Positions 1-8,802 of a DNA stretch of 64,000 nt are shown piece after piece. The first letter of the stretch is position 1. Each line of letters starts with the position of its first letter. Under the pieces are notes generated by a model. It did no database searches and had not been told where the DNA came from. It saw only the letters and a program-made list of their open reading frames with translations. This stretch comes from JACVRW01 sp963820315 (GTDB taxonomy: Bacteria > Actinomycetota > Thermoleophilia > Solirubrobacterales > Thermoleophilaceae): positions 1-64,000 of the forward strand of contig CAWFZK010000009.1 in the NCBI GenBank assembly GCA_963820315.1. Direction: 5' to 3'. The position numbers and the translations under genes are program-made.

Positions 1-13
1 GCGTTCGGCGGCC

Positions 14-746
14 TCACCGCCACGCGAAGACCGGTTCCTCGAGGTGATCGACCCGCTGCCCGATCTGGCCGCGCAGCGCGACCTCCCTGAACTGGTACAG
101 CAGCGCGCCGGTGGGTGCGTGGATGAGGTCGTTGCCGAGCGGGAGTTGAAGCACGGGCGCTCGCTCTCGGGAATGCGGATGAACCGAGGCTCGCCATCGA
201 GCAGCGCCTTAGCCCGATGCGATACGCCGCGTGCACCTCGCCGGGGTCGGGCGTGAGCGTCGGGTCGCCGTCGCACCAGAGCACGACGGGGGTGATCACG
301 AAGCCCGAGCGCGTCGCGTAGTCGTCGAGCCAGCCGACGACGGTCTCGGGACCCAGGCGCAGGCCGAGCTCCTCATCGAGCTCCCGGAGTGCCGCGTCGA
401 GCGGCGTCTCCGAAGCGGCGAGGCGCCCTCCGGGCAGCGCCCATTGACCAGGATGCCGCCGCATGGTCGAGGGGCGGCGGCAGAGCAGGAACGCCGCGCC
501 GCCCGCGACGCCGACCATACGGCCGTCGAGCGGCCGGCCGTCCGCGTCCAGCGGGTCACCCGGAACGACCGACATGTCGATCTCGTCCGTGCCGACTCGA
601 TCGCCGTCGTCGCGAGCGGCGTCGCTGTCCAGGACGACGATGGCGACCGCGGCGTGGCGCCGGCCGTCGAGCGGCTCCTCATGGCGGGGGTGTGCGCTGA
701 GGTTTGCGCTCAGAGAAGCTCGAAGCGCGTCGTCGAAGACGATCAC
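14..746 (-). CDS. Nudix hydrolase (CoA-pyrophosphatase-like), two frameshifts
   Basis: Predicted to hydrolyse a nucleoside diphosphate linked to another moiety, possibly CoA. A perfect Nudix box is encoded at about 360-430 (G-x5-E-x7-REL-x-EE-x-GL, with GGR before it), preceded by RRHPGQWALPGG as in the CoA/acyl-CoA pyrophosphatase branch. The frame is open from about 746 (GTG; no good ribosome site seen, so the start is uncertain) to about 211. It then needs a frame change there and another near 155 to read through the conserved C-terminus ending FAWR-stop at 14. Both shifted segments still read as protein, so single-base errors are more likely than a dead gene. It is divergent from the glycosidase gene starting at 782. 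The subfamily is an inference. Confidence 0.75.
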
Positions 747-781
747 CGTCGCGGCACCATAGCCGCGAAGATTCAGCCCGA

Positions 782-1527
782 ATGCCTGCCGACGGCATCG
801 CCTACGACTTGACGCGCGCGAGGCTGCGTGATGGACAGGAGACGACGGTCTACCTCGTGCGCCATCCGCGCGCGGCGACGCGAGTCCGTCTGGTCTGCTT
901 TCCGGAGCCGCGCAGGCTCGACGTGTGGTGCGCCGAGGAGGGTCATGAGGAGGCGCTGGTCGCGGGCTTCTTCGTTCGCGATCCCTACCGCCCGCTCGGT
1001 GACGTCTGGATCGACGGCGAGCCGGTCGACCACGAGCCGATCGACCCACCCTGGGGTCCGCGGCGGGCGGCCATCCATCTCGACGCCGACGTGGGGCTCG
1101 CCGCGCGGGGCAAGCTTCCGGAGACCCCGCGAGGGATCTCGTCACCGCCGGGCCGATGCTCGTGAGCGGGGGCAGCGCCGTCGTCGACGGCGAGGATCGT
1201 GAGGGCTTCTCGGCGGGCGCCGGTCAGTTCGACTCCGACATCACGGCCGAACGTCATCCCCGCTGCGCGCTCGGCCTCAGCGAGACCGATCTGCTCGCGG
1301 TGTGCTGCGACGGCCGCCGGACCGGCGTCGACGCGGGGCTCGGCCTCGCCGAGCTTGCGCGGCTCATGATCGCCTTTGGCGCTGAGGAGGCCGTGAATCT
1401 CGACGGGGGCGGTTCCGCGACGCTCGTGCATCGCGGCCACCTGCTGAACCGCCCGTACTCTCGGGTCGATCAGCCGGCGCCGGAGTCACGACCGGTGGTG
1501 ACGGCGCTCCTCTTCGGGGCGCGATGA
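782..1527 (+). CDS. phosphodiester glycosidase (NAGPA/DUF2233) family protein, frameshifted
   Basis: The C-terminal half carries the family hallmark VNLDGGGSATL together with an LLAVCCDGRR-like strand, typical of the NAGPA domain of phosphodiester alpha-GlcNAcase and exopolysaccharide-associated proteins. The N-terminal half (ATG at 782) reads as coding up to about 1130. Then a +1/-1 change is needed to continue into the frame ending at 1527. No signal peptide is evident. The exact substrate cannot be read from the sequence. The promoter region would be shared with the divergent Nudix gene. Confidence 0.7.
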
Positions 1528-1557
1528 CCCCCGTTCCGCCGGGCGAGTAGCATGCCG

Positions 1558-1573
1558 GTGAATGAACATTCAC
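1558..1573. promoter_or_regulatory. probable TetR-family operator
   Basis: Perfect inverted repeat GTGAATG-AA-CATTCAC, 26 bases before the start of the SDR gene and in the same transcription unit as a TetR regulator gene. Size and TGAATG/CATTCA arms resemble many TetR-family operators. The pairing with the TetR at 2548 is inferred from proximity. Confidence 0.6.
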
Positions 1574-1598
1574 TCATCCCGCAGGAGGAGCTGACCAC

Positions 1599-2543
1599 AT
1601 GGCCTGGACCACCGCCGAGATCCCCGACCAGAGTGGCCGCATCGCCGTCGTCACCGGAGCAAACGGCGGGCTCGGGCTCGAGACCTCCCGTGCGCTCGCG
1701 GCGGCCGGCGCACACGTGGTCATGGCGGCCCGGAACCAGGAGAAGGCGGTCTCGGCCGTCGAGGACATCCGCGGCACGGTCGCCGAGCCGTCGCTCGAGG
1801 TGGTCCCGCTCGACCTCGGCTCGCAGGATTCGGTGCGGGAGGCGGCGGACCAGATCCTCGCCGCTCACGAGCGGATCGACCTGCTGATCAACAACGCCGG
1901 CGTGATGGGCATCCCCGAGCGCAAGACGGTCGACGGCCACGAGATGCAGTTCGGCGTCGACCACCTCGGGCACTGGTCGCTCACCGCGCTGCTGATGCCG
2001 GCGTTGCTGCGCGCCCAGGCGGCTCGGATAGTCACCGTCACGAGCACCGCACACCACATGGGCCGGGCCGTCGATCCGGCCAACCCTCATCTCGAGGGCA
2101 AGTACAGGCCGTGGCGCGCGTACGGGCAGGCGAAGCTCGCGAACTTCCACTTCGGCCTCGGGCTGCAGCGGCAGCTCGAGGCGGCGGCCGCGCCGGCGTC
2201 AAGCCTGATCGCGCACCCCGGTCTCTCCAACACCGACCTGCAGGCGGTGAGCGTGCAGGAGACGGGTGGCGGTCGCAGCCAGCGCTTCTTCCACCGGATG
2301 GCGGAGTCGAGCGGCATGTCACCGGCGGACGGAGCACTGCCACAGTTGCGCGCCGCCACAGACCCGGATGCCCGCGGCGGCGAGTTCTACGGGCCGAAGT
2401 GGGTCAACAACGGGCCGCCAGTGCGCAAGCCGATCTTCCGGCGCATCGGGATGGACTCGGCGATCCGGAAGCTGTGGGAGGTCTCGGAGCGCGAGACCGG
2501 GATCACGCTCGAGGTCACCCCGGCGGTTCCGGCCGGCGGCTGA
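1599..2543 (+). CDS. short-chain dehydrogenase/reductase
   Basis: 314-residue cytosolic NAD(P)-dependent oxidoreductase of the classical/extended SDR type, similar in layout to retinol dehydrogenase or protochlorophyllide-reductase-like proteins of actinobacteria. The cofactor motif TGANGGLG lies near residue 24, the NNAGVMG motif near 102, a catalytic Ser in the VTVTST strand, and the active-site YGQAK near 170. A strong ribosome site (GCAGGAGG) precedes the ATG. It lies 4 bases before a TetR gene and behind a palindromic operator, so regulator and enzyme probably form an autoregulated pair. The substrate is unknown. Confidence 0.88.
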   Translation: MAWTTAEIPDQSGRIAVVTGANGGLGLETSRALAAAGAHVVMAARNQEKAVSAVEDIRGTVAEPSLEVVPLDLGSQDSVREAADQILAAHERIDLLINNAGVMGIPERKTVDGHEMQFGVDHLGHWSLTALLMPALLRAQAARIVTVTSTAHHMGRAVDPANPHLEGKYRPWRAYGQAKLANFHFGLGLQRQLEAAAAPASSLIAHPGLSNTDLQAVSVQETGGGRSQRFFHRMAESSGMSPADGALPQLRAATDPDARGGEFYGPKWVNNGPPVRKPIFRRIGMDSAIRKLWEVSERETGITLEVTPAVPAGG

Positions 2544-2547
2544 GCCG

Positions 2548-3138
2548 TTGACCGTCTCCGGGGTCGACCGGGCGGCCGCGGTGCGGCAGGCGATGCGCAC
2601 GCTGGTCGGCGAGCACGGCTTCCACGGCGCATCGATGAGCGCCGTGGCGGCCGAGGCGGGGGTCGCCACCGGCACCGCTTACACGCACTACGCCTCGAAG
2701 GACGACCTCGTGCTCGCCGCGTATCGGGAGACGAAGGCCGAGCTGGCGGCGGCGGCGACCAGCGACCTCGATCGTGCGGCCGGCCCGGCCGAGCGCTTCA
2801 AGCTCCTCTGGCTCGCCGCCTACCGCCACCTCGCCGCCAACCGTGAGCAGGCGCTCTTCCTCCTGCAGGTCGACTGCTCGCCCTACCGGGACGAGGCACA
2901 CGAGGCAGTGCTTGCCGACGGGGACGACGCACTCCTGCGCGAAGCGGCTTCGGCGGACATCGCAGCGCGGCTCCTGCCCTTGCCGCTGGAGGTCCTCTAC
3001 GAGCTGGGTCTAGCGCCCGCGGTGCGCCTCGCCGCGAGCGGGATCGAGCTCGGCGGCGACGAGCTCGGCGCGGTGGCGGAGGCCTGCTGGCGCGCCGTCA
3101 CGCGCCCACGCCGAGGCAACGCCGGCGCGTCGCGTTAG
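2548..3138 (+). CDS. TetR/AcrR family transcriptional regulator
   Basis: About 196 residues starting from TTG at 2548 (GTG at 2581 is an alternative). The N-terminal helix-turn-helix is typical: AVRQAMRTLVGEHGF, then SMSAVAAEAGVATGTAYTHY and a KDDLVLAAY helix. The C-terminal ligand domain is alpha-helical and not assignable to a ligand. It follows the SDR gene by 4 bases and probably represses it through the palindrome at 1558-1573. Confidence 0.88.
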   Translation: MTVSGVDRAAAVRQAMRTLVGEHGFHGASMSAVAAEAGVATGTAYTHYASKDDLVLAAYRETKAELAAAATSDLDRAAGPAERFKLLWLAAYRHLAANREQALFLLQVDCSPYRDEAHEAVLADGDDALLREAASADIAARLLPLPLEVLYELGLAPAVRLAASGIELGGDELGAVAEACWRAVTRPRRGNAGASR

Positions 3139-3262
3139 CATCTGTCCCCCGACGTCACGGGCGCATCGCGAACGGGGCGCGCGGGATCGAAATGGAAGGG
3201 ACGTCACCCCGACGCAAAAGCGGGGTTCGGATCTTCGGCACGGACGCTAACTGGAGATCCCC
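3139..3262 (+). promoter_or_regulatory. leader region with repeated GACGTCAC and a hairpin
   Basis: Non-coding stretch before the STAS gene. It contains two copies of GACGTCAC (3151-3158 and 3200-3207) and a small hairpin CCCCG-acgcaaaag-CGGGG (3207-3225). No known riboswitch class fits; the resemblance of the loop to a GEMM motif is superficial. Confidence 0.3.
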
Positions 3263-3607
3263 TTGACCTTCCTAACCCACCTTCGGGTCACCCTCGAGCC
3301 TCTCGAAGATGCCTGCCTTATCCGCGTTGCCGGCGAGATCGACTACGGCAACGCAGATCATCTGCGGCGTCAGCTGGACGACGCCCGCGCAGAGGGCGAT
3401 ACGACCCTGCTCGACCTGGCGCACGTCGAGTTCATGGACTCGGCCGGCCTCGAGGTGCTGCTCGAGGCGAGCCGAGCGGTCGAGCCGGAGACCTGGCCAT
3501 TCTTCATCGTGAGGCCTTCGCGCGCGGTGCAACGGCTGGTCGACGCCACCGGCACCGCCGGCCGCCTCGCGCTCGTCCACGTGGAGGAAGAGCCGGGCGT
3601 GTCCTGA
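3263..3607 (+). CDS. STAS-domain anti-sigma factor antagonist
   Basis: 114-residue single-domain protein of the SpoIIAA/RsbV type. The beta strand LDLAHVEFM is followed by DSAGLEVLL. The Ser of DSAGL is the residue phosphorylated by partner anti-sigma kinases in this family, so partner switching is expected. The start is TTG at 3263. No anti-sigma kinase or sigma factor gene is adjacent, so its partner lies elsewhere. Confidence 0.85.
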   Translation: MTFLTHLRVTLEPLEDACLIRVAGEIDYGNADHLRRQLDDARAEGDTTLLDLAHVEFMDSAGLEVLLEASRAVEPETWPFFIVRPSRAVQRLVDATGTAGRLALVHVEEEPGVS

Positions 3608-3610
3608 GAG

Positions 3611-4099
3611 CTAGGTGCCCGTGAGCACCTCGCCCAGCTTGTCGAGCATCTTCTGCTCGCCCTCACTCACGCGCACAGCGTGGAAGCCGAGGAAGCCGCC
3701 CTCCTTGGCCGCGTCCGCGGTGCGCTGGGCTGATTCGAGCAGCCACTTCCGGTACGCCTCCGCCTCCTCTGGCGTCGCCTTGTCAGTCACGATCTCGTTG
3801 ACCGCACGCAGCTCGTCGAGGATCTCCTCACCGGCCATCGTGCCGCGCGGCTTGAAGCCCTTGAGCGGGTTCTCCCGGCGCTGCGCCTTCTCCGCGACAT
3901 CCTTGGCCAGCGCGTCGACGAGCTCGGTGCCGCTGGCTGTCTTGGCCGTCTCGGTGATCGTCTTGACGGACGCCAGCGACTCCTTCACCGCCTCGATCGG
4001 GCCGCCGGGGTCGGCGAATGTGATGGCCATCCCCGCCACGAGCGGAGCCCGCTCGAGCCGCGTCCACTCCTCATCGGTGTAATCAGCCTTGGTGGTCAT
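3611..4099 (-). CDS. conserved hypothetical soluble protein
   Basis: 162 residues, alpha-helical and charged, with no signal peptide or membrane segment. It contains AEAYRKWLLESAQRTADAAKEGGFLG, typical of small actinobacterial proteins of unknown role that are sometimes called stress or cell-surface-associated. It converges on the STAS gene, three bases apart. I recognise no catalytic motif. Confidence 0.7.
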   Translation of the reverse strand: MTTKADYTDEEWTRLERAPLVAGMAITFADPGGPIEAVKESLASVKTITETAKTASGTELVDALAKDVAEKAQRRENPLKGFKPRGTMAGEEILDELRAVNEIVTDKATPEEAEAYRKWLLESAQRTADAAKEGGFLGFHAVRVSEGEQKMLDKLGEVLTGT

Positions 4100-4156
4100 G
4101 CGGCGACAGCCTACGCCGCCGTTTCCGCCGGAGTCAGCCGGGTAGCTGCGGACCGC

Positions 4157-5128
4157 TTACGCCACGCCCTGCGCTTCGAGCGCCGCGTCGACGGCCCGCC
4201 CGAAGCACGAGCGCACTGCCGCCGCCGCGGCGCGCTCCTCGCCCGCGATGCGCTCGGCGAGCCGGGCGGTCTCGTCGTCGCCGGCGCCCTCCGCGACCCG
4301 CCGCAGCAGCTCGTAGGACGCCACCTCGAGGTGCTCGAACGCGAACGCGAAGCCTGCGAGCTTGGCTGGAGTGTCGGGCTGGGCCCCGAAGAAGCCGCCG
4401 AGGTTGACGCCGCCGAGGCGCAGCAGTGCGCTCTTGAAACGCGACGGGCCCGCCTCGTGCGCCGACAGCCGGGCCTCGACTGCGGCCTGCTGCGCGCGCG
4501 TCTCCTCCAGGTGGTCCTCGAACGCCTTCCGCAGCTCGGGGTCGCCGGCCAACGCGGGCGCCGCCTCCAGCAGCTGCAGCGCCTGCGACTCGATCGCGTA
4601 CGCGTCCTGCAGGTAGTGCACGAGCTGCTCACCCATGTCGGCGAGCTCCACGTCACGGAGCGATGCCGTGACGGCCCGGTCGAAGCCCTGCTCGAGCCGG
4701 CTCGCCATCGCCGCTTCCTGCTCGCGGATCGAGCGCGCCAGCTCGACCGTGTCCGCATCGCCGGCTCGCTCCGCGACCAGCCCCAGCAGTTCGTAGGACG
4801 CCATCTCCATGTGCTCGTAGGAGTAGGCGTGTGCGACGAGCTTGCCGGGCGTGTCGGGCTGCGCCCGTGCGAACAGGACCATGCCGACGCCACCGGCGCG
4901 CCCCGCCAGGTCCTTCACGCGTGAGGGGTCGGCACCGCGCGCGCCGAGGCGCTCGCGCACGCGCCGCTCCTGGTCGCGCGTCTCCTCCAGATGTTCCCGA
5001 AACGCCTGCGCCAGCTCCGGGTCGCCGGCCATGCGGGGCGCGACGACCATCTGCTGGAGCGCCTGCTCCTCGATCGCATGGACGTCGGTCAGGTGCTTCG
5101 TGAGTTGCTCTTGCAGGTCCATGCGCAT
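4157..5128 (-). CDS. tandem-duplicated DUF892 (YciE/YciF-like) ferritin-like protein
   Basis: 323 residues made of two homologous halves of about 155 residues. Each half holds a four-helix ferritin-like bundle with carboxylate/His metal-ligand patterns: AIEEQALQ...EHLEETR...YEHMEMASYE...EQEAAM in the first copy and AIESQALQ...DHLEETR...FEHLEVASYE...GEERAA in the second. Family members bind a di-metal centre and are linked to general stress responses. The start is ATG at 5128 or 5122. The duplication inside one chain is unusual for a family that normally has one domain and dimerises. Confidence 0.82.
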   Translation of the reverse strand: MRMDLQEQLTKHLTDVHAIEEQALQQMVVAPRMAGDPELAQAFREHLEETRDQERRVRERLGARGADPSRVKDLAGRAGGVGMVLFARAQPDTPGKLVAHAYSYEHMEMASYELLGLVAERAGDADTVELARSIREQEAAMASRLEQGFDRAVTASLRDVELADMGEQLVHYLQDAYAIESQALQLLEAAPALAGDPELRKAFEDHLEETRAQQAAVEARLSAHEAGPSRFKSALLRLGGVNLGGFFGAQPDTPAKLAGFAFAFEHLEVASYELLRRVAEGAGDDETARLAERIAGEERAAAAAVRSCFGRAVDAALEAQGVA

Positions 5129-5187
5129 GCGCTACCCGAGCTCATGCGTGGGAATCAGCCCCTGTTTCCGGGTAGCCTCGCCTGAGA

Positions 5188-6666
5188 GTGGGACAGGAAG
5201 TCGCCGCCCGAGTTTTCAGTCGCGAGGACAGGCAGCGCTACCGGACGAAGGTGCGCTCCTGCCTCGACGTGTTCGCGCGCATGCTGCGCGAGTCGCGCTT
5301 CGATCCCGAGCAGCGCTCGTTCGGGCTCGAGATCGAGCTCAACCTGACGGACGACGCGGGCGATCCCGCGCTGCTGAACGCCCCGGTCCTCGAGGCGATC
5401 GCGGACGCCGCTTTCCAGACCGAGCTCGCGCAGTTCAACGTCGAGATCAACATCCCGCCGCGGCTGCTCGAGTCCTCGGTCTTCACGGAGCTCGAGAGCG
5501 AGATTCGCCGCAGCCTCAACCACGCGGAGGACCGGGCCCGCGGGGTCGGCGCGCACATGATGCTGATCGGGATCCTGCCCACGATCGACGATCGCCACCT
5601 GAACGCGAGCTCGTTCAGCGAGAGCCCGCGCTACCAGCTGCTGAACGAGCAGATCTTCGCGGCGCGCGGGGAGGACCTCGAGATCTCGATCGGCGGCGTC
5701 GAGCGCCTGCATACCTTCGCCGACACGATCTCCCCGGAGGCGGCCTGCACGAGCGTCCAGCTCCACCAGCAGGTCGAGCCCGAGGCGTTCGCGAGCTACT
5801 GGAACGCCGCACAGGCGATCGCCGGCATCCAGGTGGCCGTGGGCGCCAACTCGCCGTTCTTCTTCGGGAAGGAGCTCTGGCGCGAGACGCGCATCGCGCT
5901 GTTCGAGCAGGCCACCGACACCCGCCCCGAGGAGCTGAAGGCCCAGGGCGTGCGCCCCCGGGTCTGGTTCGGCGAGCGCTGGATCACCTCGATATTCGAC
6001 CTGTTCGAGGAGAACGTGCGCTACTTCCCGGCGCTGCTCCCGGTCTGCGAGGACGAGGATCCGGTGGAGACGCTCGCGCGCGGCGACGTACCGACGCTCG
6101 CCGAGCTGCGCCTCCACAACGGCACGGTGTATCGCTGGAACCGGCCGATCTACGACGTCGTCCGCGGGCGCCCGCACGTGCGCGTCGAGAACCGGCTGCT
6201 GCCCGCGGGCCCGAGCGTGGTCGACATCCTCGCCAACGCGGCCTTCTACTACGGCTTGATCAGGTCATTGACGGAGGATGAGCGGCCGGTCTGGTCGCGG
6301 ATGTCGTTCTCGGCCGCCGAGGACAACCTCCACGCGGGCGCGCGCGACGGCATCGACGCACGGGTCTACTGGCCGGGCGTGGGGGAGGTGCCGGTCTCGG
6401 AGCTCGTGCTGCGGCGCCTGCTGCCGATGGCGCACGAGGGGCTCGAGCAGGCGAACGTCGCCGGCGCCGACCGCGAGCGACTGCTCGGCATCATCGAGCG
6501 CCGCTGCGTCGAGCACACGAATGGCGCCGCCTGGCAGGCCGCGGCGTTTCACCGGCTCTATGGCGAGCGCGGGCTCGAGCGCGCCGACGCGTTGCGCGAG
6601 CTGACCGTGCGCTACCGCGACCTGATGCACTCGAACGAGCCCGTGCACACCTGGCCTTCGCTCTGA
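5188..6666 (+). CDS. glutamate-cysteine ligase family (GCS2) protein
   Basis: 492 residues, start GTG at 5188. The N-terminal RSFGLEIELNLTD and later QFNVEINIPPR, TSVQLHQQV and VGANSPFF segments match the carboxylate-amine ligase fold of GCS2 (COG2170-type) enzymes. These join glutamate to an amine or thiol using ATP. In actinobacteria such genes serve glutathione/ergothioneine-like or other gamma-glutamyl pathways; which one applies here is not visible. No biosynthetic partner lies next to it. Confidence 0.8.
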   Translation: MGQEVAARVFSREDRQRYRTKVRSCLDVFARMLRESRFDPEQRSFGLEIELNLTDDAGDPALLNAPVLEAIADAAFQTELAQFNVEINIPPRLLESSVFTELESEIRRSLNHAEDRARGVGAHMMLIGILPTIDDRHLNASSFSESPRYQLLNEQIFAARGEDLEISIGGVERLHTFADTISPEAACTSVQLHQQVEPEAFASYWNAAQAIAGIQVAVGANSPFFFGKELWRETRIALFEQATDTRPEELKAQGVRPRVWFGERWITSIFDLFEENVRYFPALLPVCEDEDPVETLARGDVPTLAELRLHNGTVYRWNRPIYDVVRGRPHVRVENRLLPAGPSVVDILANAAFYYGLIRSLTEDERPVWSRMSFSAAEDNLHAGARDGIDARVYWPGVGEVPVSELVLRRLLPMAHEGLEQANVAGADRERLLGIIERRCVEHTNGAAWQAAAFHRLYGERGLERADALRELTVRYRDLMHSNEPVHTWPSL

Positions 6667-6689
6667 GCAGGGTTTAGGCTGGCGGCCGC

Positions 6690-6966
6690 ATGGGCTGCCT
6701 GCTCGCACTGCTGACCGGCTTCTTCCCGCGGCTCGGTCTGGTCATCGTCTGGATCTTCACCAACGAGATCGACCTGGCCTACGACAGCTTCTGGGTGCCG
6801 CTGGTCGGGCTGATCTTCCTGCCGCTGACGACGCTCGTCTACGCGCTCACTTGGGCGCCCGTCGATCGGGCCGGAGGGCTTCGACTGGTTCCTGATCGTC
6901 GGCGCGTTCCTGCTCGACCTGTCGAGCTACGGCGGCGGGGCCTACTCTCGCCGGCGCGGCGACTAG
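6690..6966 (+). CDS. small integral membrane protein, frameshifted
   Basis: Short membrane protein of about 91 residues with three hydrophobic segments: LLALLTGFFPRLGLVIVWIF, FWVPLVGLIFLPLTTLVYAL and FDWFLIVGAFLLDLSS. The frame changes near 6870. The alternative frame then continues smoothly to AYSRRRGD-stop at 6966. It looks like a conserved small actinobacterial membrane protein of unknown function. Confidence 0.62.
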
Positions 6967-7418
6967 CCGCCGAAGTGCAGCACCCAGGCGGTGGCCCTGC
7001 GGGCGCCCATGGTGCCGCGCGCCATCCCCGCGCCGAGCCAGCGGAAGCGCGGGTGCAGCAAGAGCGCTCGGTGGCCGGGCGATCCGAGCCATGCTCGGAC
7101 CGTCCAGCCAACGCGCGGGCGTCCTCCCGAGTGCCAGGCGAGGTTCTCGCCGAGGAGTCCGAAGTGCGAGCTCGCCCGGATTCGCCGCTGATGCCCGAAG
7201 TAGTCGTGGCGCAGCATCCACCCTGCATAGCGCCGCGCGGAGCGGTGAAGCGCGGGGGCCGCGCGCAGCGGCCCGAGGCCGTGTGCGGCGCGCACCGAGT
7301 TGACCTTCTTCACCATCGCGCGCTGCGCCGGCGAGGCCGCTTCCGCGGCCGCCGATCCGGCAAACAGCAGCAAGCCGCACGCCACCAGAAGCGTGGCAGC
7401 CGTTCTGCACGCCTGCAC
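6963..7418 (-). CDS. secreted CAP-domain (SCP/PR-1) protein
   Basis: The chosen GTG start at 7418 has a good ribosome site (GGAGGTGCCTG) and gives 151 residues. They begin with a signal peptide (TAATLLVACGLLLFAGSAAAEA). The rest is a CAP domain: VNSVRAAHGLGPL, RSARRYAGWM, HFGLLGENLAW, and AWLGSPGHRALLLHPRF near the C-terminus. CAP proteins of bacteria are secreted and of uncertain role; some bind lipids or act near the wall. It converges with the small membrane gene and is divergent from the histidine phosphatase. Confidence 0.82.
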   Translation of the reverse strand: MQACRTAATLLVACGLLLFAGSAAAEAASPAQRAMVKKVNSVRAAHGLGPLRAAPALHRSARRYAGWMLRHDYFGHQRRIRASSHFGLLGENLAWHSGGRPRVGWTVRAWLGSPGHRALLLHPRFRWLGAGMARGTMGARRATAWVLHFGG

Positions 7419-7456
7419 CAGGCACCTCCATGTCCCGGAGCGGTGGGTTCCCGCCC

Positions 7457-7477
7457 GAACTACAGACGCCGTAGTTC
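7457..7477. promoter_or_regulatory. inverted repeat in a divergent promoter region
   Basis: GAACTAC-agacgcc-GTAGTTC, flanked by GGGT/ACCC, lies between the divergent CAP gene (start 7418) and the phosphatase gene (start 7532). It is either an operator for a dimeric regulator or a short hairpin. No regulator can be assigned. Confidence 0.35.
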
Positions 7478-7531
7478 CTACCCACAGGGCGCCAGAGCAA
7501 ATCCTCGGCCTTCCTGCGAGCATCCCGCGCC

Positions 7532-8140
7532 GTGGAGATCGTGCTCGTGCGTCACGGCGAGACCGAGTGGAGCCGCGACCTGCGCCACACGGGCCTCACG
7601 GACATCCCCCTCACCGACGTCGGCCGCGAGCAGGCGAGGGTGCTGCGCGCTCCGCTGTCGGAGTGGAGCTTCGCCCGTGTCTACACGAGCCCGCTCTCGC
7701 GGGCGCTGGACACCTGCCGGCTCGCAGGGCTCGACGATGGGGCGGAGGTGACCGACGCGCTGCTCGAGTGGGACTACGGCGAGTACGAGGGCATCACGAC
7801 CAAGGAGATCCGCGCGGGGCGGCCCGGCTGGTTCCTCTGGCGCGACGGCGTCCCAGGCGGTGAGACCGCCGAGGAGGTGGGAGCGCGCGTCGACTCGCTG
7901 ATCGCCGAGCTCAAGGGGGCCGACGGCGACGTCGCGCTGTTCGCGCACGGACACACCCTGCGCGTGCTCTCCGCGCGCTGGCTCGGACTGCCGCCGCAGG
8001 ATGGAAAGCTGCTCGCGCTGTCGACCGGGACGCTGTCGGTGCTCGGCTACGAGCGCGAGACCGAGGTGATCAAGCGCTGGAACGCGCCGGTGACGGCTTC
8101 CGCCGGCGAGTCCACCACGAGTCCTCCCGCGGCTTCGTGA
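7532..8140 (+). CDS. histidine phosphatase family protein (phosphoglycerate-mutase-like)
   Basis: 202 residues, start GTG at 7532. The catalytic LVRHGETEWS is at the N-terminus with the phosphorylated His in RHG. YTSPLSRALDT, LLEWDYGEYEG and ALFAHGHTLRVL supply the other active-site Arg, Glu and His. Likely a broad-specificity acid phosphatase or sugar-phosphate phosphatase; the substrate is not readable. Its 3' end overlaps the convergent membrane-protein gene by about 70 bases. Confidence 0.9.
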   Translation: MEIVLVRHGETEWSRDLRHTGLTDIPLTDVGREQARVLRAPLSEWSFARVYTSPLSRALDTCRLAGLDDGAEVTDALLEWDYGEYEGITTKEIRAGRPGWFLWRDGVPGGETAEEVGARVDSLIAELKGADGDVALFAHGHTLRVLSARWLGLPPQDGKLLALSTGTLSVLGYERETEVIKRWNAPVTASAGESTTSPPAAS

Positions 8141-8777
8141 CCGCGCCGTAGATCCCGACGAGCGGGACGAAGGCGCCGACGATGGCGAACAGGCGCTTCC
8201 CCTTGAGCCAGCAGACGACCGCCGCACTGATGCCGATGAGCTGAAAGCCCAGCAGCCACGGCAGGCTCTCGGTGCCCACGAAGCGCTTGCCGCCGATCCC
8301 GATGGCGAGCAAGAACGCCTCACGCATCTCGATCCAGAACTGCAGGCCGATCAGCGCGACGACGAGCATCAGCGTCGCCACGATCACCGCGTCGATCGAC
8401 TGCCGGCCCTTCTCCGACCAGTAGACGTCCGACAGGTTCAGCCACAGCGCGAACTCGTCGAGCGTGAGGCCAAGCCCGATCCCGAAGGCGATGCCGGAGA
8501 GCTCCAGCCAGGGGCTTCCAATGTCGGTCGCCAGGCCCAGATACCCCATCGTCATCAGCAGCAAGATCCCCCAGAACATGTGGTGGATGTGGGTGCCGCC
8601 CTTGGTTTCGACGTTGCCCGGCCACCAGCTCACCTGGGCGCGGATCATGTGCGCGGACGTGCGGATGAAGCCGAACGAGCCGAGGAAGGCGAGCAGGATG
8701 AGGAAGTGCATCTCCTTCCCGGTGGCCTCGATGTGCCTCTCGTACGCGAGCGAGAGGTCGTGCCAGAGAGCGTCCAC
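8070..8777 (-). CDS. integral membrane protein of unknown function
   Basis: About 235 residues from GTG at 8777; ATG at 8816 is possible but would overlap cydA. Several hydrophobic helices are visible: FLILLAFLGSFGFIRTSAHM, MFWGILLLMTMGYLGLA, AVIVATLMLVVALIGLQFWI, WLLGFQLIGISAAVVCW and LFAIVGAFVPLVGIYGAV. A His-rich loop THIHHMFWG precedes helix 2 and DEFALWLNLSDVYW follows helix 3. No family role is known to me. It is divergent from cydAB. Confidence 0.7.
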   Translation of the reverse strand: MDALWHDLSLAYERHIEATGKEMHFLILLAFLGSFGFIRTSAHMIRAQVSWWPGNVETKGGTHIHHMFWGILLLMTMGYLGLATDIGSPWLELSGIAFGIGLGLTLDEFALWLNLSDVYWSEKGRQSIDAVIVATLMLVVALIGLQFWIEMREAFLLAIGIGGKRFVGTESLPWLLGFQLIGISAAVVCWLKGKRLFAIVGAFVPLVGIYGAVTKPREDSWWTRRRKPSPARSSA

Positions 8778-8802
8778 TTGCCGTGAATGGTAGGAACCAC
8801 AC

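Noticed and set aside
3139..3262. c-di-GMP (GEMM) riboswitch suggested by the GACGCAAAAGC loop
   Set aside because: The GAAA tetraloop/receptor arrangement and second stem of the class cannot be found.
7440..7490. c-di-AMP (ydaO) riboswitch before the CAP gene
   Set aside because: Some actinobacterial wall genes carry it, but the conserved GGGGGA and GGGGUGAA blocks are missing; only a short inverted repeat is present.
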